Positions 7,044-13,172 of a stretch of 13,958 nucleotides of DNA are shown in pieces. Below the pieces are notes generated by a model. That model worked only from the letters and a program-made list of their open reading frames with translations. It was not told the DNA's origin and did no database searches. Within the stretch, counting starts at the first letter, position 1, and each line of letters begins with the position of its first letter. The stretch spans positions 1 to 13,958 of the forward strand of contig CAKTWY010000053.1 of the NCBI GenBank assembly GCA_934630445.1. The letters run 5' to 3'. Source of the DNA: an uncultured Eubacteriales bacterium (lineage in GTDB: Bacteria; Bacillota; Clostridia; Oscillospirales; Butyricicoccaceae). The position numbers and the translations under genes were made by a program.

Positions 7044-7226
7044 TTAGTCCTTGATGGCGGTGGCGATCGAATCCACCACGTCGCCCATGGCGCGAAGCGC
7101 CTTGCCGGCGGTGTGGCGCATCTCGCGGCGGCCCTTGGGCGTCGTCATCGAGTTCATCGCATAGGACGCTGCGGCGCCAGCCGCGAGACCGATTACCGAG
7201 CCGGTGATAAAGCTGTTGATTTTCAT
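7044..7226 (-). CDS. Small YtxH-like single-pass membrane protein
   Basis: This 60-residue protein starts at ATG 7226 behind an ideal AAGGAGGT site (7241-7234) with a 7-nt gap, which is the main reason to accept so short a gene. A small-residue membrane helix (about 6-24, with GSVIGLAAGAAASYA) is followed by a basic TPKGRREMRHTAGKA segment and an amphipathic helix to the end. A Gly-rich helix followed by a Pro-Lys-Gly-Arg-x-x-x-R stretch resembles YtxH/gas-vesicle-like small proteins of Bacillota, which are often stress-linked; function is unknown. It lies 138 bp upstream of the secreted-protein gene on the same strand and diverges from the metalloregulator gene. Cotranscription with the downstream gene is possible but the hairpin between them leaves this open. 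Confidence 0.75.
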   Translation of the reverse strand: MKINSFITGSVIGLAAGAAASYAMNSMTTPKGRREMRHTAGKALRAMGDVVDSIATAIKD

Positions 7227-7265
7227 AAAAAAGACCTCCTTCAGATAATCCGGTTGTGCGCTGGA

Positions 7266-7295
7266 ATTACATCAGTTAGTATGCCGAATAAACAA
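7266..7295 (-). promoter_or_regulatory. Possible promoter of the small YtxH-like gene
   Basis: On the minus strand, TGTAAT (7271-7266, 5/6 to the -10 consensus) lies 18 bp from TTGTTT (7295-7290, 3/6 to the -35 consensus). The distance to the ATG at 7226 is about 40 bp. The -35 half overlaps the palindrome at 7292-7318, so a protein bound there could block it. Confidence 0.35.
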
Positions 7296-7318
7296 AATTT
7301 GCATCATGTAAATTTTGT
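7292..7318. promoter_or_regulatory. 27-bp palindrome, candidate operator for the adjacent metalloregulator
   Basis: ACAAAATTTGCAT (7292-7304) and ATGTAAATTTTGT (7306-7318) are inverted repeats about the central C7305, with 12 of 13 positions matching. An AT-rich palindrome of this type, in the divergent region beside a DtxR/MntR-family gene, is what an autoregulatory or local metal-box operator would look like. It overlaps the possible promoter of the small gene and lies 47 bp upstream of the regulator's own -35. Binding by that regulator is inference. Confidence 0.55.
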
Positions 7319-7365
7319 AAACACAATGAAAAAAGCGGCACGCCGCGCGTACCGACGCCGGACAG

Positions 7366-7394
7366 TTGTCAAATCATACGCCTTGTGTTAACAT
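7366..7394 (+). promoter_or_regulatory. Sigma-A-type promoter of the metalloregulator gene
   Basis: TTGTCA (7366-7371, 5/6) and TAACAT (7389-7394, 4/6) are separated by exactly 17 bp. The ATG at 7425 follows after a short leader that carries GGAGGAGG (7410-7417). Confidence 0.6.
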
Positions 7395-7424
7395 AAAGAA
7401 AAAGGAACCGGAGGAGGCAAAAGT

Positions 7425-7844
7425 ATGATTTATGAATCCGGTGAGGATTATCTGGAGACGATCCTCCTGCTGCAGCGAAAAAACGGATCCGTTCGTTCGA
7501 TCGAGATCGCAGCGGAGCTTGGATATACGAAGGCGAGCGTCAGCCGGGCGATGAGCATCCTGCGGGAAAATGCATTTATCACGATGGAGGCGCACGGAGC
7601 GATCCGCCTGACAGAAAAAGGAGAGACGCGCGCAAAGGCGATCTATGAGCGGCATCAGCTGATCGCGCGCTATTTTACCGAGGTGCTTGGCGTGGAAAAA
7701 ACGATTGCCGACCGCGACGCGTGCCGCATCGAGCATGTTATGAGCGAGGAGACATTCAGCCGTCTGAAGGCAGCGCTGGAAGAGGCGGAGAGGGCGTTTC
7801 CCGCAAACCATGCGCTGCCTCCGGTCCGCGGCCGGAGGGTGTAG
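7425..7844 (+). CDS. DtxR/MntR-family metal-dependent transcriptional regulator
   Basis: The 139-residue protein matches the short, two-domain MntR-like form: a winged helix-turn-helix (about 1-70, recognition helix near TKASVSRAMSIL) and a metal-binding dimerisation domain, without the C-terminal SH3-like domain of long DtxR proteins. Metal ligands known from B. subtilis MntR have counterparts: Asp8, Glu11, His77, Glu103 and His104 (D8, E11, H77, E102 and H103 in MntR). The position of MntR Glu99 holds Cys100, in the sequence ACRIEHVMS, as in DtxR/IdeR iron regulators (Cys102). The ligand set is therefore mixed and Mn versus Fe specificity is undecided. Such proteins bind palindromic operators when loaded with metal; a candidate lies upstream at 7292-7318. 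GGAGGAGG sits 7 nt before ATG. The MATE gene follows 174 bp downstream but probably has separate control. Confidence 0.93.
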   Translation: MIYESGEDYLETILLLQRKNGSVRSIEIAAELGYTKASVSRAMSILRENAFITMEAHGAIRLTEKGETRAKAIYERHQLIARYFTEVLGVEKTIADRDACRIEHVMSEETFSRLKAALEEAERAFPANHALPPVRGRRV

Positions 7845-7850
7845 GGAGCG

Positions 7851-7856
7851 TATAAT
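7851..7856 (+). promoter_or_regulatory. TATAAT -10 element upstream of the MATE gene
   Basis: A perfect TATAAT starts 7 bp after the regulator's stop codon. No TTGACA-like -35 is present 16-18 bp upstream (that stretch is GC-rich coding end) and there is no TGn extension, so the promoter is plausible but unproven. Transcription from it would begin near 7863 and give a leader of about 155 nt. Confidence 0.4.
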
Positions 7857-7862
7857 GGCCGA

Positions 7863-8018
7863 TCCTGACCAGGCGCCTGCGCCTGGGGGATACGGGAGCT
7901 GACAGCCGCCGGGAACAAAGAGGTTTCGGCGGCCGGAGCGTCGAAAACGTGCGGTATCAGCGCGCCGTGGCTTGGCACAGGTATTATTTTACAGGAACGG
8001 CAAAGGAGCCATACATAT
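7863..8018 (+). promoter_or_regulatory. Structured 5' leader of the MATE gene, candidate riboswitch
   Basis: The leader holds two compact hairpins. The first pairs CCAGGCG (7869-7875) with CGCCTGG (7880-7886) around CCTG. The second pairs GCCGCCG (7905-7911) with CGGCGGC (7927-7933), extended inside by GAAC/GTTT around AAAGAG. Between them lies GGGGATACGGGAGCTGACA, unpaired in this model. Two competing partners exist downstream: GATAC can pair with GTATC (7953-7957) and GCTGA with TCAGC (7956-7960), so alternative folds are possible. No clear T-tailed terminator is seen, so translational control is as likely as transcriptional. MATE genes in Clostridia are known targets of guanidine-IV (mepA motif) riboswitches; I raise that class as a hypothesis from gene context and structure, not from a verified consensus match. 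Confidence 0.45.
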
Positions 8019-9398
8019 ATGAAGCGAACAAATGCAGGCGTCAACCAGATTACGGAAGGCGTGATCTGGAAGCAACTGCTGTATTTCTTTTTTCCCATCC
8101 TGCTGGGCACGTTTTTTCAGCAGCTTTATAACACGGCGGATGCCATTGTGGTTGGGCAATTCGTCGGCAAGGAGGCGCTTGCGGCAGTTGGCGGCTCGAC
8201 GGGAACGATCATCAACCTTTTTGTCGGCTTTTTTGTAGGTCTGTCGTCGGGCGCGACGGTCATCATTTCGCAGCATTACGGCGCCGGGCGGGCAGGTGAA
8301 GTCAGCCGCGCGGTCCATACGGCGATGGCGCTGGCGATTCTGGGCGGGGCGGGCATTACGCTCGTTGGCGTGGTCGGCGCGCCGTGGGCGCTCAGGGCGA
8401 TCGGAACACCGGATGAGATCATGGGATATGCGCTGACGTATATGCGCGTGTATTTTCTCGGTATGATACCGTCGCTGATCTATAACATGGGAACGGGCAT
8501 CCTGCGCGCGATCGGCGATTCGAAGCGGCCGCTTTATTTTTTGATAGCATCGTGTCTGACAAACATCGCCCTTGACCTTCTTTTTGTCGTAGGCTTTCAC
8601 TGGGAGGTGTTCGGCGCGGCGTTTGCGACCGTGCTGTCACAGATCCTGAGCGCCTGCCTTGTGGCGGTTTGCCTGCTCCGGAGCGACACGCCGTGCCGGG
8701 TCATGCCCAAAGAGATCCGCATCCACGCAGCGCTTTTGGGCCGCATTCTGCGCATCGGCTTTCCGGCGGGAATCCAGTCGGTCGTTTATTCCGTGTCGAA
8801 TATTATTATACAGTCGTCCATCAATTCCTTCGGTACGGATACGATGGCGGCGTGGACCGCATACGGAAAGATCGATTCGCTGTTCTGGATGGTTTCAGGT
8901 GCGTTTGGTATTTCCATTACGACGTTTGTCGGGCAGAATTACGGCGCCGGGCGCTATGACAGGATGAAAAAGAGCGTGCGCGTCTGTTTGGGTATGACAT
9001 TTGCGGCCTCGGCGGCGATCAGCTTGCTGCTTCTGCTGAGCGGTCATTTTGTTTACCGGCTTTTCACAGACGACCTGGCGGTGATTGAGCTGGGGATGCA
9101 GATCCTTACATTCCTTGTGCCGACTTATTGTACCTTTGTCTGTGTGGAAATTCTTTCAGGTGCGATCCGTGGAACGGGCAAATCGCTTGTGCCAATGCTG
9201 CTTACCTGCTTTGGTGTATGCGGGCTGCGTATGATCTGGATTTTGGGTGTAGTGCCGTTTTATCATACGCTGAAGATGGTCCTTTTCAGCTACCCCATGA
9301 CGTGGTCGGTGACGTCGGTGCTGTTCATCATCTATTATCTCCACTGCAAGAAACGGTGGAATGCGCCGCAAGATATGCCGGCGCAGCCCATGAGCTGA
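8019..9398 (+). CDS. MATE-family multidrug/cation efflux transporter (MepA-like)
   Basis: The 459-residue protein is a typical MATE antiporter in size and sequence: twelve predicted membrane helices in two six-helix halves. The internal repeat shows as SQHYGAGR (residues 84-91) in the first half and GQNYGAGR (305-312) in the second. Other family marks are QQLYNTADAIVVGQFVG near the first helix, GILRAIGDSKRP (160-171), and its second-half counterpart GAIRGTGKSLVPM. Such pumps export drugs or organic cations using a Na+ or H+ gradient; the substrate cannot be read here, but the sequence is nearest the MepA/DinF type seen in Clostridia. The start has AAAGGAG 10 nt upstream. It follows the metalloregulator gene with a 174-bp structured gap and ends at a bidirectional terminator. 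Regulation by metal or by a leader-bound ligand are both open. Confidence 0.94.
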   Translation: MKRTNAGVNQITEGVIWKQLLYFFFPILLGTFFQQLYNTADAIVVGQFVGKEALAAVGGSTGTIINLFVGFFVGLSSGATVIISQHYGAGRAGEVSRAVHTAMALAILGGAGITLVGVVGAPWALRAIGTPDEIMGYALTYMRVYFLGMIPSLIYNMGTGILRAIGDSKRPLYFLIASCLTNIALDLLFVVGFHWEVFGAAFATVLSQILSACLVAVCLLRSDTPCRVMPKEIRIHAALLGRILRIGFPAGIQSVVYSVSNIIIQSSINSFGTDTMAAWTAYGKIDSLFWMVSGAFGISITTFVGQNYGAGRYDRMKKSVRVCLGMTFAASAAISLLLLLSGHFVYRLFTDDLAVIELGMQILTFLVPTYCTFVCVEILSGAIRGTGKSLVPMLLTCFGVCGLRMIWILGVVPFYHTLKMVLFSYPMTWSVTSVLFIIYYLHCKKRWNAPQDMPAQPMS

Positions 9399-9411
9399 AT
9401 ACCGGTTTTAT

Positions 9412-9450
9412 AAAAGGAAGGGGATGCCTATGCGGCATCCCCTTCCTTTA
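9412..9450. terminator. Bidirectional terminator between the MATE gene and argF
   Basis: A perfect 16-bp stem (9413-9428 with 9434-9449, loop TATGC) lies between two convergent genes. On the minus strand the stem ends in a T-rich run (TTTTATAAAA), so it should end the arginine operon well. On the plus strand the stem ends in CCTTCCTTTAT, a weaker tail that may end the MATE transcript. Confidence 0.85.
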
Positions 9451-9485
9451 TAACGTTGAAGCGTCGGATAAAGCAAGCATGCGCC

Positions 9486-10409
9486 CTAGCGCGCCATGAG
9501 CTTGACCATGACGGCTTTCTGCGCGTGCAGGCGGTTTTCCGCCTCGTCGTAGATCTCCGTGGCATGTGCGGAAAAGACCTCTGCCGTGATCTCCTCGCCG
9601 CGATGGGCGGGCAGACAGTGCTGCACGATCGCGCCGGGATTGGCGAACCCGACGACATCGTCATTGATCTGGTAGCCCTTGAAGGCGACGCGGCGCTTTG
9701 CCGCTTCGTCTTCCTGCCCCATGGAGGCCCAGACGTCAGTGAGGAGCACGTCAGCGCCGGTGGCGGCCTCCTCGATGCAGTCGGTGAGGGTGAACTTCGC
9801 CCCGGCCTTTACGGCGTCCTGCGCGAAGGCAAGCACCTGTGCGTCGGGCTGATAGTCCTTCGGGCAGGCGACGGCGACTTCCATGCCCACCTTCAATCCG
9901 CCGACGATGAGGGAGTTGGCCATATTGTTGCCGTCGCCGATGTAGCACATTTTCAGCCCGTCGAGCTTGGAGTGGTATTCGCGGATGGTCATCAGGTCTG
10001 CAAGCACCTGACACGGATGGCAGAAGTCGGTCAGGCCGTTGATAATGGGGATCGAGCCGTAGCGGGCGAGGTCTTCCACTTCTTCCTGGGCGAAGGTGCG
10101 GATCATGATGCCGTCGAGATAGCGGGAGAGGACCTGGGCCGTGTCTTCCACCGGCTCGCCGCGGCCGATCTGCAGGTCGCGGTTGGAGAGGAAGAGCGCC
10201 TGGCCGCCGAGCTGATACATGCCCGTTTCGAACGAGACGCGCGTGCGCGTCGACGATTTCTGGAAGATCATGCCGAGCGACTGGCCGGCAAGATGCGGGT
10301 GGGGGATGTGATGCTTCAGCTCATATTTCAGCTGGTCGGCGAGATCGAGAAGTTCCAGGATTTCCTCCGTAGAAAGGTCCAAAAGCTTTAAAAGATGTTT
10401 GTTTTTCAT
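9486..10409 (-). CDS. argF: Ornithine carbamoyltransferase
   Basis: ArgF transfers the carbamoyl group from carbamoyl phosphate to ornithine to make citrulline in the cytoplasm. The 307-residue protein is of normal length and carries the family signatures: STRTR (53-57, carbamoyl phosphate binding), HPCQ (131-134), GDGNNMANS (158-166), DVWASMGQE (225-233, ornithine side) and HCLPAHRGEE (264-273, with the reactive Cys265). The catabolic ArcB form is a close alternative in sequence, but its place behind argJ-argB-argD and the absence of arcA or arcC favour the biosynthetic role. The ATG follows the TAA stop of argD directly (TAAATG), with GGAGG inside the end of argD, so translation is probably coupled. 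A terminator starts about 35 bp downstream. Confidence 0.96.
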   Translation of the reverse strand: MKNKHLLKLLDLSTEEILELLDLADQLKYELKHHIPHPHLAGQSLGMIFQKSSTRTRVSFETGMYQLGGQALFLSNRDLQIGRGEPVEDTAQVLSRYLDGIMIRTFAQEEVEDLARYGSIPIINGLTDFCHPCQVLADLMTIREYHSKLDGLKMCYIGDGNNMANSLIVGGLKVGMEVAVACPKDYQPDAQVLAFAQDAVKAGAKFTLTDCIEEAATGADVLLTDVWASMGQEDEAAKRRVAFKGYQINDDVVGFANPGAIVQHCLPAHRGEEITAEVFSAHATEIYDEAENRLHAQKAVMVKLMAR

Positions 10410-11606
10410 TTATTTGACCTCCGTTTGCAGCACCTGGGAGAGAATTTGGATGCCATGATCGAGTTCTTCGTAAGTGATGGTGAGCGGCGGGAGCAGGCGC
10501 ACGACGTTCCTGCCCGCCGTCAGCACGAGAAGGCCGTGTTCCAGCGCGGCAGAGGCGTACTTTTTCTGCGCGCCGTCGTCCACGACGATCCCGACCATGA
10601 GGCCAAGCCCGCGCACTTCGTGTACGGCGGGGGCGTTCAGCGCGCGGATGGCATCCATGAGATGCGCGCCTTTTTTGCGGACATCGGACAGAAAACTGTC
10701 GCGGCAGACCGTGTCCATCACAACGTTCGCACCTGCAGCGCTCACAGGGTTGCCGCCGAAGGTGGAGCCATGGTCGGACGCACCAAGTGTGCCGGCACAT
10801 GTTTCGCCCGCGAGGACCGCGCCGATCGGCAGGCCGCCGCCGAGTCCCTTGGCGAGCGTGATGATGTCGGGCGCGATTCCGTAGGCTTCGCACGCGAGAA
10901 AATGCCCCGTGCGCCCCACACCCGTCTGCACCTCATCGACGATCAGCAGAACGTCGTTTTCGCGGCACAGGCGCGCCGTCTCAGTGACAAATTCTTTTGA
11001 AAGCGGCAGAACGCCGCTCTCGCCCTGGACGAGCTCGAGCATCACGGCGCAGACGGATTCGGCCTTGATCGCGGACTCCATCGCACCGATGTCCTCCGCC
11101 GGCGTATAGGCAAATCCCTCTGTGAAGGGGAAAAAGTAGTTGTGGAAATGATCCTGCCCGGTAGCGGAGAGCGTGGTGACCGTGCGTCCGTGGAAGGAAT
11201 TTTGCAGCGTCATGATCACATCGCGGCCCGCGCCGTATTTGTCAAAGGAGTACTTGCGCGCGATTTTGATCGCGCCCTCGTTCGCCTCCGCGCCAGAATT
11301 GGCAAAAAATACGCGCTTCATATGCGCCGCGCTGCAGAGGGAGGCCGCCAGGCGCGCCATCGGCTCGGTGTAATAGAGGTTTGAAATATGCGCGAGCTTC
11401 GCCGCCTGCTGCGACACGGCGGCGACCCAGGCGGGGTTGGCCGTGCCGATGGAATTGACGCCGATGCCGCTTGTAAAATCGATATAGGCGCGCCCCTCAG
11501 TGTCGAAAAGCGTGGCGTTTGCCCCGTGATCGAACGCGCGCTCAAAGCGGCCGTAAGTCTGCATGACGTTTTCTTTCTCAAGGGCGCGGATCTGGGTAAA
11601 AGTCAT
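10410..11606 (-). CDS. argD: Acetylornithine aminotransferase
   Basis: ArgD is a PLP-dependent class III aminotransferase that makes N2-acetylornithine from N-acetylglutamate semialdehyde and glutamate. From ATG 11606 it has 398 residues, the normal length. Visible marks are the NSGAEANE segment near 103-110, FHGRT (138-142), DEVQTGVGRTG from 224 (the Asp that holds the PLP ring nitrogen), and Lys253 in TLAKGLGGGLPIGA, the Schiff-base lysine. I chose 11606 because the product then begins at the usual distance from the conserved core and an AAAGAG site lies 9 nt upstream; an in-frame TTG at 11636 would overlap the HAD stop codon and add ten atypical residues. The gene lies 26 bp after the HAD gene and abuts argF. 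Related enzymes also act on succinyl substrates in lysine synthesis, but context supports arginine. Confidence 0.95.
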   Translation of the reverse strand: MTFTQIRALEKENVMQTYGRFERAFDHGANATLFDTEGRAYIDFTSGIGVNSIGTANPAWVAAVSQQAAKLAHISNLYYTEPMARLAASLCSAAHMKRVFFANSGAEANEGAIKIARKYSFDKYGAGRDVIMTLQNSFHGRTVTTLSATGQDHFHNYFFPFTEGFAYTPAEDIGAMESAIKAESVCAVMLELVQGESGVLPLSKEFVTETARLCRENDVLLIVDEVQTGVGRTGHFLACEAYGIAPDIITLAKGLGGGLPIGAVLAGETCAGTLGASDHGSTFGGNPVSAAGANVVMDTVCRDSFLSDVRKKGAHLMDAIRALNAPAVHEVRGLGLMVGIVVDDGAQKKYASAALEHGLLVLTAGRNVVRLLPPLTITYEELDHGIQILSQVLQTEVK

Positions 11607-11632
11607 ATTTATCAGCTCTTTCTGTGAAAAGA

Positions 11633-12244
11633 TCAAAGGCGGTCAAGCGCGTCGCACAGCTGCGAAAAGGTGGACACGCAGGGAACCTGGTCTGCGTCTG
11701 TTTGTTCACCGAAGCGGAAGACGTGCATGCCCAGCTCTCGTGCGGGGAGGAGGTTTTGCTCCCGGTCGTCCACAAATACGCACTCACCCGCGTCTGCCTG
11801 AAGCTGCGTGAGCGCATAACGGTAGATGGCGGGATCGGGCTTGCGCAGCCCGACGCTGCCGCTGATCACATTGGGGGAGAAGAAAGCCTTTAAAAGGTAT
11901 TTTTGCTGCAGAACTTCCGACCATTCGGCAACGTCGTTTGAGAGGATCGAGAGATGGTATTTTGCCGAAAGGCGCGGCAGAACGGTATAGATTTCGCGGT
12001 TGATGTGAAGCTGCGTGTACAGATATTCCGTCTCGATATACGGAAATTCGCCGCCAAGCCCGACTGCCTCCCAGAAGGCGCGGGAGGAGATTTCTCCAAG
12101 GCACGCGCGATGATAGTGCGTGCGAATCTCCTCGCGTTCGGCGGCGGGATTTTTTGCCTGTACAAAAGGAATGAGAAGCTCGTTCGTGTCGTCGCCGACC
12201 GTAAAAAGGACGCCCATCGCGTCAAGCAGTACATGTTTGATCAT
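11633..12244 (-). CDS. HAD-superfamily hydrolase inside the arginine operon
   Basis: The 203-residue protein has the HAD core with an alpha-helical cap in the HAD-IA position. Motif I is LLDAMGVLF with nucleophile Asp8; motif II is the Ser of ILSNDV (Ser102); motif III is Lys135 in GLRKPDPAIY; motif IV is VFVDDRE with Asp159 and Asp160. The residue two places after the nucleophile is Met10, where HAD phosphatases have the acid/base Asp. Haloacid dehalogenases (DAYGT type) also lack that Asp, so a plain phosphatase activity is doubtful. The substrate is unknown. It starts 44 bp after argB with AAAGGAG 8 nt before the ATG and ends 26 bp before argD, so it is certainly part of the transcript. 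A metabolite-repair role in arginine synthesis is possible but is inference. Confidence 0.88.
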   Translation of the reverse strand: MIKHVLLDAMGVLFTVGDDTNELLIPFVQAKNPAAEREEIRTHYHRACLGEISSRAFWEAVGLGGEFPYIETEYLYTQLHINREIYTVLPRLSAKYHLSILSNDVAEWSEVLQQKYLLKAFFSPNVISGSVGLRKPDPAIYRYALTQLQADAGECVFVDDREQNLLPARELGMHVFRFGEQTDADQVPCVSTFSQLCDALDRL

Positions 12245-12288
12245 GCTGCGGTCTCCTTTCGCATTTCATCCAGGATGGGGGCGGGCCT

Positions 12289-13158
12289 TTACTGGACGAA
12301 CATGGTGCCGCTGCCGGAGTCGGAGAGGAGCTCGATGAGAATCGAGTGCGGCACGCGCCCGTCCAGAATATTCGCCTGGCGCACGCCGTTGCGTACCGCT
12401 TCGACGCAGCATTCGATCTTCGGGATCATGCCGCCGGAGATGACGCCCTCGCGCGTCAGGCGCGGAACTTCGGAAAGGGTCACGAGCGGGAGCATGCTGC
12501 CCTCGTCCTTCGGATCGCGCATCAGGCCGCACACGTCGGTCAGGAGCATGAGCTTTTCCGCGCCGAGGGCGATGGCGAGCTTCGACGCGGCGGTGTCGGC
12601 GTTGATATTATAGGAGGTATCGGCATCCGTGCCCTGCGCGACGGTGGACACCACGGGGATGTAGCCGCGCGCGAGCGCGTCGCTCACGGCGGCGGCGTCG
12701 GTTTTGACGATGTCGCCGACAAGGCCGTAGTCAAAGCCGTCTTCCATAAGGCGTTTGGCCTGGAACATGCCGCCGTCCATACCGCACAGGCCGAGCGCGC
12801 GTCCGCCTGCGCGGTTGATGAGCGCGACGAGGTCTTTGTTGACCTTGCCGCACAGGACCATCTGGACGATATCCATCGTCTCTTCATCTGTGTAGCGCAG
12901 GCCGTTGACGAACTTCGACTCCTTGCCGATTTTTTTGAGCATCTGGCTGATCTCGGGTCCCCCGCCGTGGACGACGACGACGCGGATGCCGACGAGTGCG
13001 AGCAGCACGATGTCGTTGATGACGGCGGCTTTCAGGTCCTCGTTGATCATGGCGTTGCCGCCGTACTTGACGACGACGGTCTTGCCGCTGTATTTCTGGA
13101 TATAGGGCAGGGCCTCAATGAGTACCTGCGCCCGGTCAAATCCGGTGGGATGATTCAT
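12289..13158 (-). CDS. argB: Acetylglutamate kinase
   Basis: ArgB phosphorylates N-acetylglutamate, the second step of arginine synthesis. From ATG 13158 it has 289 residues. Marks of the amino-acid kinase fold are KYGGNAM (31-37), HGGGPEI (64-70), NGLRYT (86-91), NINADTAA (184-191) and GGMIPK (242-247). An N-terminal helix of about 25 residues (VLIEALPYIQKYSGKT) precedes the core; this helix is known from hexameric, arginine-inhibited enzymes such as those of Thermotoga and Pseudomonas and is absent from E. coli ArgB. That fits an ArgJ-type pathway, where ArgB is the control point. The start is chosen from GGGAGGG 7 nt upstream; earlier in-frame codons would overlap argJ and add an unconserved Arg-rich stretch. 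The gene lies 14 bp after argJ. Confidence 0.96.
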   Translation of the reverse strand: MNHPTGFDRAQVLIEALPYIQKYSGKTVVVKYGGNAMINEDLKAAVINDIVLLALVGIRVVVVHGGGPEISQMLKKIGKESKFVNGLRYTDEETMDIVQMVLCGKVNKDLVALINRAGGRALGLCGMDGGMFQAKRLMEDGFDYGLVGDIVKTDAAAVSDALARGYIPVVSTVAQGTDADTSYNINADTAASKLAIALGAEKLMLLTDVCGLMRDPKDEGSMLPLVTLSEVPRLTREGVISGGMIPKIECCVEAVRNGVRQANILDGRVPHSILIELLSDSGSGTMFVQ

Positions 13159-13172
13159 CAAAACGCCCTCCC

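Noticed and set aside
7982..7987. TATTAT as a second -10 for the MATE gene
   Set aside because: No acceptable -35 lies 16-19 bp upstream, and the position would leave a very short leader; TATAAT at 7851 is the better match.
9456..10391. Plus-strand open frame of 311 codons
   Set aside because: It is the exact antisense of argF, whose catalytic motifs are all present; the frame is a compositional shadow.
11607..11636. TTG start for argD at 11636
   Set aside because: It overlaps the HAD stop codon, lacks a matching ribosome binding site and adds ten residues not typical of ArgD; ATG 11606 fits better.
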